The notes below the pieces were generated by a model. It had not been told where the DNA came from. It saw only the letters and a list, made by a program, of their open reading frames with translations, and ran no database searches. Below, one piece after another: positions 21,786 to 36,700 of a DNA stretch of 64,000 bases (position 1 is the first letter of the stretch; the number at the start of each line of letters is the position of its first letter). The DNA lies in contig CAJINV010000010.1 in the NCBI GenBank assembly GCA_905178155.1, positions 1,222,709-1,286,708 of the forward strand. Direction: 5' to 3'. This DNA is from Amoebophrya sp. A120 (Eukaryota > Sar > Dinophyceae > Syndiniales > Amoebophryaceae). The translations under genes were made by a program, and so were the position numbers.

Positions 21786-24700
21786 ATGAATAGTGATGAC
21801 GAGTTACTGTCTTCGGATCCTGGCGTATCCTCATCTGTATTATCCGGGGACAACGACAATGGTACCACTACCAAGCAGCAGAATGCAGGCGCATCTTTTC
21901 GGGAACCAGGTAAGAATGATCAAACATTTTCGGACAGTGACGATGAGTTTTGCCAGGCTGATGGGCCTACTCCCGCCAGCTCCGCCGGACGAAAAAACGA
22001 CGAAGAGGACCTGGACGACGGCTTCGACGCGGGGCCGCAGGTTGGTCACTCGAGCAAAATCAAGACACGCGAGGAGAACACCAAAAGAACGACTCAAAGG
22101 ACCACCTCTCTGTCAGACTCAGACAGTGACGAAGAGTTTCTGTGCGAGAAAAATTCATCTATGTTATTGTGGGGTAGCAACGACAACGAGGACGATTCCT
22201 CAGATGTAGTAGGTGCCGACGGCGGTGCGGCTGCTGGAATAGGACAGGAAAGGAGAAACTCTGACTCTGGTGACATAGGCGTGGCCTTGGATAGCGACGA
22301 CGAGTTTGTGCACGGGGATCCTCGTGGATCATCGGTTGAGCACGGGGAAAATCGTGTTATGGATTGTAAAAATGTCTGGGTCTCCTGGAAACTTGTGATG
22401 CTGGGTGGCGTATCATGAGGAGGCCACAAGTGCTGGCTCAGCATGACAAGTCTCTGAGCTTCTATATGATGCCTATTCTGCATGACAAACTGCGTTTTTG
22501 CATGACAGAAAAGCTTAAGATTAAACGCCGAGGCCTCTGGAATGGATGGGCTAAGACAGGGAGTGTATAAAGCCCTCACCGATGAGCAGTATGAGGTGCT
22601 AGCAGAAGTATTCAGCAGATTCCTGCAGGAAGTTGAGGAATATGAGCTGAGACAAAACATGGGGAAAGGGCCAAAACTACTAGAGGAGCGCCTGAATGTG
22701 GTGCAGGTAGAGCTGCTAAAAAAGCAAACAGCAGCAACGACCGCGATAGAAAAAATAAGGACAGTAATACAAGGGACAGCGATTATGGGGGTGCTGATGA
22801 GCGCGGTAGTATATGAGATGGCACGAGTAGCAGACAAAAGCGACGCGCTCACACGATGCGGCTCAGCCTCGAAGCCAGGCGCAAGCTGTCAAGCCACAGC
22901 GCTGCAAGTGCTGGAGACCTGTCACGGGGGAGAAGCACGAGAGAAAGGAGAAGAAGGGAAGAAAGAAGAGAAGGGAAAGAAAGAAGAAAAGACAGCGACA
23001 GTAGTTTTTGGGCTAGATGCATCAAATTACTTCAACAGCATAGGACTCCCCCGAGCGGTGGCAGCCTATAGGGCCGCGAAGCTACACCCGTGCTTTATAA
23101 AACTGATAATAGTAACAGCATGGACAAAAGACCTATGGATTAGAAACGGCGAGCGCTCCGGTCATGTGATAAGACGTCGCGAGCTTATCCAGGGCGCCGT
23201 AGAAACGATGCTCGCGGGGACCCTGATCTTCCTCCCGGGAGTGGAAATTATTGCGGAATTTTTAGAGGAGATTTTTGATGAAAGTGGACGAGTAAACGAG
23301 AGCAGATTGCAGGCAGCAGAGGCGAAAACGAGAACAAGAGGAAAGCGACTATACAAAGGGGGGGATGTCGACACGACGTTCCCGGACTACGACTACAGGA
23401 CAGAAGTGGGCGAAATCTATCACAAAGAAGCCTCGCCGGCGGAAACGGGTTACAGGAGAGGAGAAAAGGCGACAACGGGCAAGGAGAAAGGGGGTAAAGA
23501 CAGGGAGAAGAAAAAAACAGAAACAAGATACTACTCGGGAGTCTTGCGGGGCGTCAGCAATAAAAAGTGGACGCTTTGTGTTCAGTATGTCGATGGCGGC
23601 ACCCTAGTGGTGAAGTTTTACATAGAGGATACAAAACCTATAGTGAGGGCATTAAAAGCAGCAAGCTGGGCATACGAGGAGACTTATGCAACGGAAGGCC
23701 AGTTTTTGGCGCCACAGAAGTGCGAGTTAGCAACATCCATAAGGGACGCGAAACTGGTTAACCTGCTCCGGCAAGCATTCCAGCCTTTCGGAATACTATT
23801 CGAGGAGAAGAGCTTCCTAAAGATTCTGGGCATCAAAATAGTGCCGCAAGACAAAGAAGAGCAGGCGAAAGTCCTGCAGGGGCAGGCGAGGCAAAGTATA
23901 GGGATCGGCCAGCACCTGGCGCGCCAGGTGATGATGCGAAGAAGGGGGCTGAACGGAGAGGAATTGACTTGGGTGGTGCAGGTGTTTTTCGTCTCGGCAA
24001 TGATTTACTATCTTCCAGCAATGCGTCGCTTCTTCGAAATAAAAAAATGGGCAGAATTAATGGGAGAGATGGCGCTGACAATAGCAGAAGCAATGGGGAT
24101 GACAATGGAGGTCGTGGAGGAAATAATGAAAAGAACAGGAACAGAAGCAGAGACGTTTTACAGGGTGATCTTTGGCATGAACATGCTAGGGCTCGCGGAT
24201 CCGTACACGATGGGGCTGAAAACGTTGCGGGCAACAGCGCAGGCCAACTACCTGACGGACCCAAGTATGTTTGCGCCTCTAGCGACGACACCAGTAAAGG
24301 TAGTGGGACAATCGAAAGCGGGTATATCCAAAACAGATGAGCGCCAGATACTGAAAAGAAAAGAAGCAGACATCGCGCTCCTGCAGGCGCTTAGCGACGG
24401 GGCAAAAGTGAGGCTATCGCCTGGGAGCGACTTGCGAGCGTGTGGAATAGTAAAGCAGCGCAGCGCAGTAGGGAAACTGAGGACGGCGAGCCAATATACA
24501 CACCGATCGCACAGAGCCGCCCCCGGCGCCAGGCTCTTTATTTTCGCGCTAATTTTCCTACAGTCGGCGCTCTTGTGGGGGCACTAATTTCTTGTCTAAG
24601 TTTTTGTGTAATTTCTTGTCTAATTTCCTGTCTAAGTTTTTGTTTAAGTTTTTGTCTAATTTCTTGTCTATTTTCCTGTCTATTTTTTTGTCTATTTTCC

Positions 24701-27700
24701 TGTCTATATTCGCGGTCTTTGCCGCCTCTAATTTCTGTCTAAGCAGCGGCCTTGGCCGCTTCGGCTGCTGTCTATTTTTTGTCTAATTTGCCCAGTTGGG
24801 CAATTTGCGTGCGATTTTGCCTATGTCGGCCGTTGCTCTGAAATTTAGGCGCAAACTTAGAAAATTTCGGGACGTGGTCAAGAACGGCTGAAAGGGTTGG
24901 CGGCGCAATTGCTTCGCCACTGCGCCTTTCTGGCGGGTCTTCGGCGATGGGCTCAGGCGTCTGCGTTCTGCAAGTCGCCCGCGCCCCGCCTGTGTCCCCG
25001 GCAAGGGTTGCCCGCCTCGGCCTATTGCCCGGGGCGGGCTTGCTCGCCCAGGCTAGGGCTTGGGCGGTTCAAAAAATAGCGGGAATTTAGGCAGTCGCCC
25101 GCCGGGGCTGGCTCTCCGCGACACCGAGGCGACGCGAGCATTATGGTTGATCGGGAAAGGCAGGGGGGATACGGAAAAAAAGGGAAAGCAGAGAAAAAGC
25201 AAAAAATATGGGTGAAGCATTCGGAAAAGGCGGGCACGACGATAGTAACAATACAAGAGGAAAGCTCGAGAGCCGAGGCACACCTGTGGAAAATAGAAAC
25301 AAAGGGGAGCCACCTGAAATCGGAAGTAAGAGAAGAGGAGAGGAGCTTCGTGGCGTATTGCAGTAATGCAATAAGAACAATCGAGAAGGTGAGGGAGAGA
25401 AGAATAGGCAAACAAGGTAGGACAGAAATAATGCTACTGGACTATGACGAACTAAGGGAAAAGACGAGAGGCCTGCTGCGCAAAGGAAACGGCATAGGGC
25501 TGGAGCTACAAGAAACGATCGAAAAGGCAGAGAGCGCGGATACAGGGCTGACAGTCGAAAAGAGAAGAGGAAACGCAAGGAGGACGGAGGCGAAAAGGGA
25601 TATAGAGAAGGAGATAACGGAACTGATCCCGCTTCGAGTAGCGAATGTGTTGAATCATGATAATGAATGCACGAGCTGGATTCGATTCGATTTTGGGAAA
25701 AAGTGTATAGGGATGGACCCTGTATGGGAGTGGCCGGAAATGTCAAAAATAGAAAGGCAGGCTTATATCCACGCGAAAATATTAGGCGAGAGAAAGAAAG
25801 AAGAGAGAGAAAACGACAACGGAGAAGGTAACAAGGAGAAGGAAAAAGCAGGGGGCGAGGGAATGATGGAAAAAAGGGACAAGAAGAAGGGAAGAGGTGG
25901 AGAAAACGAGAATCGGGCCGCGAACGCGGGAGCGAGTTCAGCCAGCCAGCCGCTGGCAAAAATCGCCCCTAAGATTGCCCTAAGAAAGTTCTAAGTTTGC
26001 GCGCCCCAGTATTGGTAGAAAGATCTCTGAAGGCAATGAAGCTCCTCGATCTTTCTCCTCGTTCTATGATAGTTCCGGTCTTTAGGTTTTGAAATGGATC
26101 GCACAGTGCTGACGAAATTGACGCCCAGTTCTTGGAATTTCTCTCGATCTGTCTCTTATCGCTCTGTTGGAGGGTATCCCGAGGATGTTTTGCAGTTTGA
26201 AGATGTTTATCTTGGTTATCGATTTCCAAATCATTCACTTTTACTCACAGCGACCGGCATATTTTACGGATTTTACTTGCTTATGTTGTTTGTTAGAAGT
26301 CCAGCGCGCATCAGTTTGTTGTCATAGTTTGCATCTCCCCTCAACGTATCTGGTTTTTGGAATTACCTACTCACCCCTTCGACCGCACTACCAGTATCAT
26401 GGAAGACCGTGTGCAAGGTGTTGGCCCCGGTGCACCGCCGGGCGAAATTGTGGCACCGGCGGAAGTTCAGGATCTCTCGGCACTGGAAGCCAAGATGACG
26501 ACGACGACGGATGTTTTGGCCGGTTTTCTGATCCGAACCGGGAAAGTTCGCTTACTTCGCGACATGATCCTGCTGCCCTCGGCGTCCCGCATCAACATGG
26601 GACGGTATGGGAAATTTATGTTGCGGGTCTTTCTCAGTGAAGCGGTTGGGACGGAGAAGGCAGTCTTATCCGAATTGGAAAGCCGGTCTGATGTGGCGAT
26701 CGGGCATGTTTACGAGAGGATCTTCACGCGTTTGAAGTTGGTCCTGCAGACGTGTCAGCGCAACTACATAACCACCTGGCTGCAGATGGTAGCAGGGCGG
26801 CGGCGTGGGCTTGTGAGCCACGTGCAGTTCGATGGGACACCCATCACCTTGCTCCCGAAAGGTGAATTCGTATCCGCCGACTCACTAGGAGTTTCGCAGT
26901 GTATTATCTCACCGCGGGAAGGGAGTGGCATTTTTTATTTGGTTTTGTTCTTTGTGTGTCGTAGATTTTCTAGTTTGCCAATGTTCATCCCAGCGCCCTC
27001 TTGTATATCTTATTCGCATGTCAAAACAGGTACTTTCGCGAGCCACGTCAGCAGCACCACCGAGATCGGCGTGGGTGGGGTTGAGCAGAATCGATGTTGG
27101 AACTCGCCGGATTGTGTGCATATGGTCGACGGGAAGCGCGACGTTTATGCAGAGAAAACACATGCTGCCACGCCACTAGTACTAGCGCATGAGATGCATT
27201 GGGAGCGTTATTTGAGGCGCCGGCGATTGTGCATGGCCTGCCTGTGGTGTGTCCGTGTTTTCTTTGCATACCGCGCAGGAGTACATGGAAATTCACAAGC
27301 GGACGACGAACGTGCGGTCCGAAGCCAAGAAGAAAACCCCTGGGGGCAAAGTCGGGCTCACCATGAGCCACTATGTGTCCGATGGTGGAGCGCTCGGGGT
27401 GGTGCGGAAGTATTGCGGCCTCCGGCACATGTCCTGCGGATTGGATGGTGGCCCAGCCACGGCTTTGGAGGCCCTGCATGACCTCCATGTCATGGATTCG
27501 TGTGTGTTGCATGGAACCCACGGGGCCGGCGAAGATGGTGCGCAGCGGGTAGATTTATTGGCTTCCGAGGCGCATTTAGATGACATCAAGCGGATTGCCA
27601 ATGGCCTGCGAAAGTCCTTCGGCGGTCTGCGGGAGGAGTTGTGCGATTGGGTCGACAGGAACTATGCCGGGGGGAAAAAATTGCAAGACTCGACCGACTA

Positions 27701-30700
27701 CGACGACTTGATGGATTGGATCAACCCCGGAAGCGACAAGCTCGTGGAAGAAATCAAAGAGCAGGAGCTTCGCTTCGTAGGGGGGAAATTGTTGGGAACC
27801 ATCCCACGCACGGAGAAGGGCGTGCTGGTCTTCATCGCCTCGCTGTTGTGCAGGATCTCGATCCGCGCATTCCAGTTCGGGCGGTTTGGCAATGGATTGG
27901 ACCCGGCCCGACGTGTGGTTCTGGCGGATGTCTGTGGGTTACTGCATTTTGCCGAATATGCGAAGCGTGTCGCGAAGCGGAAGTTCTTCCTCCAGCAGGC
28001 TTTTACAACCACGAAGCTGCGCTACAAACAGTTTCCCGTCGCGGCCTGGAGTTTGGTCACCTTCTTGCCCCCCATTGAGCGCTGCGAAAAGTCTCTGTTG
28101 AAGGGCGAGACGGTGGATGATGTTGTGCAGATTCGCAACCAGTTCCGGGCCGATGTTGCCGTGGTCCGGCGGCAAAATCTGCGAAAACTCTGGGCCTTTT
28201 CCCCCAGTATGACTGAAGCTGATCGGGAGACGTACATCAGTGCCAGCCTAGACGCTCTGTCGACCGCTGCTGCTTCTCAGGAGCTTTTAGCCTTTCGCCG
28301 CCTGGATTTGCCGCCCTACAGCATTGTTCTCCAGAAGCCCCGAACCCTCGACGCGATCTTGGACCGCATCAGCAACACCTCTGAGGATTGTCTCGACGCG
28401 GGATTCTGCGGGAAGTTAAAGAAGTTGCAGCACTACTCCCCTGGCAGCATCAACGACAGCAAGCAGTCGCTGTGTGACATTGTGCAAATTCTTCTCACTT
28501 TACCACAGACGATCATCATTCGGGAGCGCGCGCACAAAAGCGGACACCGGCACACAAAGTCGGCGAAGAGTTTCAGCAAGGTGAACGAGATACAGTTCGT
28601 CGAGCAGTATGTTGAGCAAAATCATCTGCTTGAAACCTGTCCCGGGAAAGCTCTAGCCGCAATGGGGAAGTCTTTGGACACTTTGCGAAAGGAGTCGGGC
28701 GCGAACATGGTGCGGAAGTCGGGAATGTTTTTGAAGGAGAAAGCCGGTGGCCAGGGGCACAGCTACGAAGACATGCGGGACACGGTGGCGAAGGAAACAA
28801 ACAAGACGTTTCAGCAACTGGCCAAGGCTGGCCAAGTGGAGTACCTGCAGCCGATGGTAGAAGAGCAGCAAAAGAAGTTACTGGAGAAAGCCGAGACCCG
28901 GCATGAGCAGCAGCTCGCGAAGTCGTACAAATTTCAGGACAAGGTGGCCCGGCGCCGATGCTTTGTCACGGGAACAAACTCGCACGACCTCGATGGCCTT
29001 ATCACGGAGAAAACTTTCTTGGATGAGTGGGGGAAGCTGCGCGTGGATTCTTCCAAGGCCGCGCTCCACGCGTGTGCCCAGGATTTCGACGCGAAGTTCG
29101 CGGAGCTTTTGGATAAGACGATGCTGCGGCTCCCAAGCCGTTCTCCGTATCTGGAGCATTGGGATGATTTGCAGGGAAATGTTGCGGAGATCGTGCGGAG
29201 CCACAAGCGGTGTCGGGACAAATTGGGCGCGGTCATCGTTGTGAAGTCGGAGGAACTGCTCGAGGATGATGATTTGGAGCTGGCGTGCTTCGAAGTAAGC
29301 TTCATCAGCCTGCAGCCGTACATATTGGGAATGGAGTACCTCCGCCCAGTCGACATCTCTATGGTCCCGGGTGGCAAACCTGGTCGGAAGACCTTCTTCG
29401 AGCGCACTGGGATTTTTCGCTACATTACCAAGCTGCTAGGCGATGTCTTTATCGTCGCGCGCGAGAACGTCACCTCCCACGGGGGAAAGTTCCTCGAGGT
29501 TCCGGGGAAGGCGACCTACTTCTTCATCGACAGGTGCGACACGTTTGAAAAGCTGCTTCCGGGCTCCTTGTTGGAGAGGGGGAAAAAGCAGAAGGCGGGC
29601 GAGGTTGAGGAGGACGAGGGGGAAGGCCGCTCCGCCGCTCTCAACAACTACAAAAAGCGGAAGGCTGGGAAGGTGATTAGCGTCGCAGAACTGCGGAAGA
29701 CAATGGACGGCGAGCGGCTGGCCAAGTTGGAGACCTGTTTCACGGACCTGCAGAAGGTTCGCGAAGAGGCGGCACAGAAATCAGCAGCAACTGCCGACCC
29801 CTTGCACAATACTGATATTAATCTAACAATTTCCGGCGGGGCCTGGGTCATGGCGAATCACAACAAAGCGAGTGACAAGCTCGAGATGAAGGTCAAGGAC
29901 AAACGCCTCTTTGCGGTCTGTGATCGGCTGAAGCTGAAGCGGGTGCGGGATTTTCGTCATGCTATGTGGGGAGACGATGAGAACCGGTCAGAAGAATCAG
30001 CTCGGAGTGTTAGAAACCTCTACCGCTTCTTCTTCCAGTCTGGTGCCCAACTTCCGGGCACAGCTGACACCTGCCCCGATCATACTAAAATCTGTCGCGC
30101 ACAAATCCAAAATGATCACAAGCCGGCGATTGCAAAACAAAGCAACTATCTCAAGGATCGCAAACAGTTCTTCTGCCACAGACGCGACGTCTTCTATAGT
30201 CATTTGATCGATCTGATCGACAACTGCGTCTACCGTCTCCCGGTCGACTCGGACGAGCAAGACGCGCTCGCGGTCGACACCATGAACATACAAGACGATG
30301 ATCTGTAAACCGTGCAAACCATTGGTCTGAACTTGCAAGAAGTCATAGCGAAATAACTCAAGCGCAAAGAGTGTAGCTCGTGTCGAGTCTCGAGCCCGAT
30401 CCTTTTCTGTTCTCAGCGTGTCGCGGTGCCTGATGGTCTTGATTGATGCAAAAAATTGACGCTGAAGATGATGTTGTCCACCCAGATGAACACAAATCAA
30501 AATCTCTTCTGGTTCTGTGCGCCTGAGCTTGTAACGTCGGGCCCCGACTTGTTAATTCCTAAACACACATAATTTTTTGCGACAGGGACTCTCATTCTGT
30601 TCTAGACGCTCTTGCAGCATCTGACAAAGCAGTCTTTGCAAGTTATACCGACCAACGGTTTACCACTGCATATCCTGGACTGCCCCGCGCTTCCTCGATA

Positions 30701-33700
30701 CCCATAAAGGATGTCTTCTGATCTCGAGAACAAAAACCCGGCCTCCGCTGCCACTTCTGTGGTTGGAAACGCGGAAACCAAGGCAGCTGCTGCCGGTGCT
30801 GCTTCGGCGAAGCAGGCTTCCCCCAAGGTCAAGGCGAAGAAGAAATCCCAGAACAAGGCGGCGAAGAAATCTTCCAAGAAGAAGACTTCCCCCTCGACCC
30901 TTGTTGTTCAGGTACTACGCTGTTTTTCGTAGGTATTCTACTTGCCTTGGATTGCTAATTTGTTAACTAATTTCGCGGATAACCCCTCGGCTAAATCGAT
31001 GCCTAATTTTGCGACTAATTGCTGGATAATTTTTTGAGGGGGACCTATTCCGTATTTGTGAAGGCAGTTTAGACACAGATTAGACGGATATTTAGACACG
31101 AAATTAGATGGCCCTCGCGTCATGTAGTTGGGCCTTTCGCTCCCCTTCCCCGAATTGGGGCGCTCGCGTTTCTTGCCTCCCTGGAGCGGGAACTTTTCGC
31201 CAGCCCCCGGCTGGCGAAAATCCCCACTGGAAATACAATTTGTGTTGAATTTCCAATGGGGATTTTCACCAGCCGGGGAGTTTTTCGATTGGAAATTCGA
31301 AAAGTTTTGAACTTTTAACTTTTGTCGAGCGGGAACTGGGACTTTGTACTTCCAAAGTTCCAGTTCCCGCTCGACAAAAGTGGGGAATGATGTGAAAGGA
31401 TTTCTCTTTCAAAAATGTTGAAAGACGAGAAATCCTTTCGCATCTTTCTCCACTTTTGTCGAGCGGGAACTGGAACTTTGGAATTCCAAAGTTCCAGTTC
31501 CCGCTCGACAAAAGTGTGCTTTCGCCAGCTCCCGGCTGGCGAAAATCCCCATTGGAAATTCAACACAGTTTGTATTTCCACTGGGGATTTTCGCCAGCCG
31601 GGGGCTGGCGAAAGCATTTTCACCAGCCCCCGGCTGGTGAAAATCCCCATTGGAAATTCAAAACGTTTTGAATTTCCAATGGGGATCTTCGCCACTCGGG
31701 GAGTTTTTCGATTGGAAATTCGACAAGTTTTGAACTTCCAACTTTTGTCGAGCGGGAACTGGAACTTTGGATTTCCAAAGTTCCAGTTCCCGCTCGACAA
31801 AAGTGGGGAATGATGTGAAAGGATTTCTCTTTCAAAAATGTTGAAAGACGAGAAATCCTTTCACATCTTTCTCCACTTTTGTCGAGCGGGAACTGGAACT
31901 TTGGAATTCCAAAGTTCCAGTTCCCGCTCGACAAAAGTGGAGAAAGATTTGAAGTTTTGGACTTCCAGTCCTTTCTTTCGCCAGCCCTCGGCTGGCGAAA
32001 GCACTTTCGCCGAGAAGTCGTTGGTGAAAGTCCCGATTGGAAATTCAAAAAGCTTTGAGGTTCCAGTCGGGACTTTCGCCAAAGACTCGTTTGCGAAAGA
32101 GGAAAACACAGGGAAAAGCCGCATACCATCCGCGGAGCAACGACTCTCTCTTGTTGCGGGGCGGCTTTTTCAACATGTTTTGTGGGAGGGTTTTGCTTTT
32201 CTAGTCTCCCTCGAGCGGGAACTGGAACTTTCGAGTTGCGAAAACTCGAAAGTTCCAGTTCCCGCTCCGGTGGGAGGAAGAAAACTGGTTGCGAAAGGAA
32301 CGACGTGTGCAGATTTTGTCACATGCAGCATCTGAATTTCCACAATTAAAGAGCTTGTTTATTCATGAAAAATCTTCTCTCAGGCGCCTACCCTGACCAA
32401 GAAACAGAAGGCGGCGGCCAAACGCAAGCAGCGGCAGGCGGCCAAGAGCATCCTCGAGCAGCAGACTTCGGACGCCCTGCCGGAGAAACTCGTGGGCCAC
32501 GCCTTCAAGATGGCGCGTAAGTTGAACACCAACAAGCGTTGGAAATTCAAAAAGAGCGTGATCAAGTCCGCCTGCTGGGAGGGAAACAGAACCACCGCGG
32601 AGTACATCGCTACGGAATACATTCCCGCGTTGCGGGCTGAGGCCAAAAAGAAGAAATTGGACAAGGGGGCGGACACGAAGTATTGGATTTTGAAGCCTGA
32701 GTGGGAAAAGGCCATCCTGGCCAAGTGGACGGAGGAGCGGGAGGAGCAGGCACAGCAGGTTCGTGGACGGGTCCGCCCGTCCATCCTCCGCATCTTCAAC
32801 GACTCCCTGTACCCGACCGCGCATCTGAAGCATAAAGCGGCGCTTGCGTGGCTCCACCGCCACGCGCAGCAGGTGAAGAAATCCTTCCCCCGGTGGTTGG
32901 AAATGACCGTGAACGCGGCGGCGTCGAGCTCCACCTCCGCCCCGCAGCAGACCGTGAGAATGTACGAGGCCACTACCGATCCGCTGGACAACACGTACGG
33001 CTTCGGGCGTACTGATTTCGAGCGTGCGCTCGACCTGGCTTCGACCGGAACGGGGCAGAACTCCGGGTCTACGCCTGTCACTGCTTCGAAGAACTCCTTG
33101 TTCGCTGCGAGTGAAAGCGTGAATCTGAAATCGCCCGGGAATGAACAGACCAAACTCGATTCCACGGTCAAAACCACCCCGCCGCCGAAGCCCTTCGCGA
33201 CGGCCGGCTCCGCTGGTCCGTTGACCAGCAGCTCTGCCCCGTCCGTGTCCAACACTGTTTCGCCCGTGAACGACGACCCGCTGCTGAACAACCCGACGAA
33301 GCGTGATGGAAAGCGGCCGTCGGATGCGGAGGATGAGCTGTTGCATCGTGCGAAAAGATCCCGGAGTGCCCTGCTCCAGGCGCGGCGCACGGGCCGTGGC
33401 GCGAGGGCCCGGGCCGCAGAGGAGGACTCTGCCGCGGATGAGAAGTACGGGCTGAACGCCACCGAGATCGGCGACGTAAACTCCGGGATTTTGCAGATCA
33501 TCTGCCAGAAGGACGCGGAGCTGGGCCGTCGCGACGACCGTGGCCTCGAGGCCCTGGCCGCCTATGTGGAGGCTTCGCAAGGTAAATGCTTACTCCTCTT
33601 TCCAAACCACAAGCTGCTTCATGCTTTTTGCAAACCTAGAAGGCCTTTTTTTTGTTGTCAAACATAGACAAACGGAGAGCAGCGGCAAGTGTCCATCTCA

Positions 33701-36700
33701 TCCACAAATCATCAGGCGGACACCTGCCGCCGGATTTTCCCGCTTAAATCAGGCTAAAAAATTGCTAAAAGCAAAAGACTAGGCCCCCGGCGGCGTTTCG
33801 TCAGTGCGCGCGCCGGGCCCTGGCTTTGTCCCATGCCTTGCGCCGTGGCCGCGCAGGCATTGGGGCGGCCACCTAGCATCCCCCGGGCTTTGTTTGCCCT
33901 CCCTCTTTCAGTTTTGCTCGTCGGTGGCGTTTGGGTTCTCCCTGTGGGGTTTCTGCGTTCTCATGGCTCGGCCGGGGCGTCGCCAAAGCAGTCCAGTTCC
34001 ATCCTTTGGGGCCGCCGCTACGTCCGTTTCATGGCGGATCGCCAGCAGCGGCATTTGCCAGCCGCCCGGAGCAAGGAAAGTGCTCCAAGCAGGACAGCGC
34101 CTGGGTGAGGCCCGGGGCGACCCTCTTTGGCGGGGGAGACGTCGTCTGGGGTGAAGGTGTTTGTTGTTCTGCTCGGGTTGTTTTCTTGCTTCGGACGGCA
34201 AGGTTGCGGCTCCTCCGGAAAGGGCCGGAGTTGGGTCCGGAGTTGGTAATTTTCGGCACTGCTAAAATCGGGATTTGGACTGCTAAAACGATTGCTAATT
34301 TGAATGCTAAAATGGCTGACCCTTGAAAATCGGAACGATTTTCAAGTTTTGGCATTTTAGCACAAAATTAGCAATTTTTTAGCAGACACTTTAGCACGGA
34401 TTTTAGCAGACGAAAACTGCCGCGGCGGGATGTGGTTCCAGGGGATTTAGCAGTGAATTAGCACTGAATTAGCAGACTTTTAGCAGAATTTTAGCAGACC
34501 GGCCGCCCCCCCAACATCTTGTGAAACGGGGGGAATCGTTGGCGTTGGAGGGGCGATCGCAGGGTCGGGCGTTCGGGAAGGTTCTATGGGAAGAACCGCT
34601 GCTCAAGTCTGACTGGTCATTCGGGGCGCGAATTGGTGGCGCGCAAGTCCGCCGTCGGGGAGGTGTTTCGGTTTCTCCCGCCCCAGCCCGTCGTCCTTCC
34701 GCCGGCCGGCGCGCTTGCGAGGCCCGCAAGGGGGCCGGCGCGCAAGTAGGCCTGGCCGGGTTTTTCTGAAGGGGCGCCTGCCGTCGCCTCCTTCTTCCGC
34801 CTCGCCTGTCTTCGGGCCCGGGGCAAGGCGGTCGTCTTCCCTTTTTCCCGGTTGTCGCGCGTGCTTCCCCTGTTGCTTTGGGGAAAAAAATTTTTTAGCA
34901 CTTTTTCAGCAGCTTTTTAACGAAAAAGCCCGGCGCCCTTTGTCCGCCTGAAAATCAAAACGACACAGACTCCAACGTGGACCAGGACGCCGTGGAGTCC
35001 GGTCGCGAGGCGGGCATTACCCTCCTGGAGAAGCGTTACGACGTCGGCGTTCGCTCCCCGGAAGATTTCCGCGAGGAGTATGATGCGTTTTTTGTTGTTA
35101 AAGTTCTTCTTCATCTTGATCGGTAAGTATTACGCGTTGCTCGCAGATTATAAATCAATCCGCTAGGTGGGTTGAAATATGGGCGCCCAACACTCCCAGT
35201 CCGCGCGCAAGCGTTGTCTAGAGGTGTTGACCTGGTCGCGAAATACAAACAACCCCCAGGCCCAGCGGTAGCACTTCTGTTCGATGCAGAGTGTGAGTCT
35301 TGCTTCTAGATGCGCATCAATCCACACACTCAGGTATTACGACGCGATCTCCATCCTCTGCCCCAATCTGCGCCGCGTGTACCTGTTCACGAAGAAAAAC
35401 AGCACCGGGACTCTTGCTTTTGAATGTGAAACGGACGAAGTCGAGCAGCTGTTGGACGACATCGAGACCTGCGAGATGCCGATGTTCGCGGAGACGAAGA
35501 AGGCATTGTTGCTTGCCCGCGAGCGGAGTGAGTGCGTTGAGCGCATTGGATGGGTAAGATTATTTTCTATCTCCGGCGCATTGGTCACCTGCTTCATGTG
35601 CTTGGTCTGCTTGCATTTCTTCCCGCCAGCAATGAGGACCACTGCTCTTCCCTCAACAAAAGCGAACAGGTCTTTCGTGATTATGATCCCCTGCAGCTGA
35701 ACTTCAACGAGATTGAGCAGAAGGAAGGACAGATCACGACACAGCTGGAACAGTTGTTGACTGACGCGAAGGGTGGGGACTACGCTGTGGACTTCTGGAA
35801 AGCCCTCGCGGATGCCATTCCCGACACAGTGGAAAACTGGACCCCGCGTTATTTCTACCGCCGCTACGTTGATGTGGCGGAGCATTCGACCTCCAATTCC
35901 GGCATCAAACACCTGACCGAAATCGAGAAGCAGCGGAAACATGTTGAGAAGGAGTTGGGCAAGATCTTTACCCCTGGCCAAACGACCGTGTATAGTTCAT
36001 CCCTATCTACTTCTTTTTAGCATTTAGCGATGCCCAATGTGCGACCTGTTTCTTTGAAAAGTGTTGGTATTTTGCATGACAAATTCCGGAGCGCCCATCC
36101 AAATGACCAAAAACGTCTCAGGTTCCAGCTCGTCCGCGGGATGAAGAATCTGCCGGAGTGTCTCGTCTGGGAGCGGATGGAATATGAGAAGGTCTGCCAG
36201 GATATCAACCAATACAACGAGAACCTGCTGGCGCGGGAGGCGCTGTTGGGGTTGGTGCACAACGACTTTCACGAATGGGCTGACGGTAATTCGCACTACG
36301 ACGCGGTGAAGGACGCCATCGAGGCGGGCCTCGCGTTGACTTACCCGGTCCGGAAGAAGCATTTCTTGACCGGAAAGGAAAAGGAGAGGGACGTGTGGAA
36401 ATATTACACCAAGTACATTCTGAAAAAGGCGGAGCGCGACCAGATGACGCCGCAGAAGATCACGCAGTATCTCAAGAAATTGGAAGAACTGGAGGAAGAG
36501 CTGCGCCATGGGGTGCAGGATGGTACTTGGTTGCAATTTCATGTTTATGTTGTCAATTTTGAAAAACACTTAACTGAGAGATGCGACGCGCAGTCGCAAG
36601 CTTTTCGAGCACACTCCTCGGTCCATGGTTGAACTACTTGAAGATATCACCCGCTCAAATGAACACGCACAGTTGTCGAGCATTGCTCCAAGATTTTGGA

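Noticed and set aside
31266-32129. Several ORFs on both strands spelling GNWNFG/KFQFPLDKS-like peptides
   Set aside because: They are translations of the palindrome copies, so the same peptides appear on both strands; no coding selection is implied.
31190-32275. CRISPR-like array
   Set aside because: Repeats are palindromes of several types without uniform spacers, in an intron of a eukaryotic gene.
32363-33580. Long antisense ORFs (405 and 373 codons)
   Set aside because: They are complementary to exon 2 of element gene 2, which has matched splice phases on the + strand; GC-rich codon bias explains the antisense openness.
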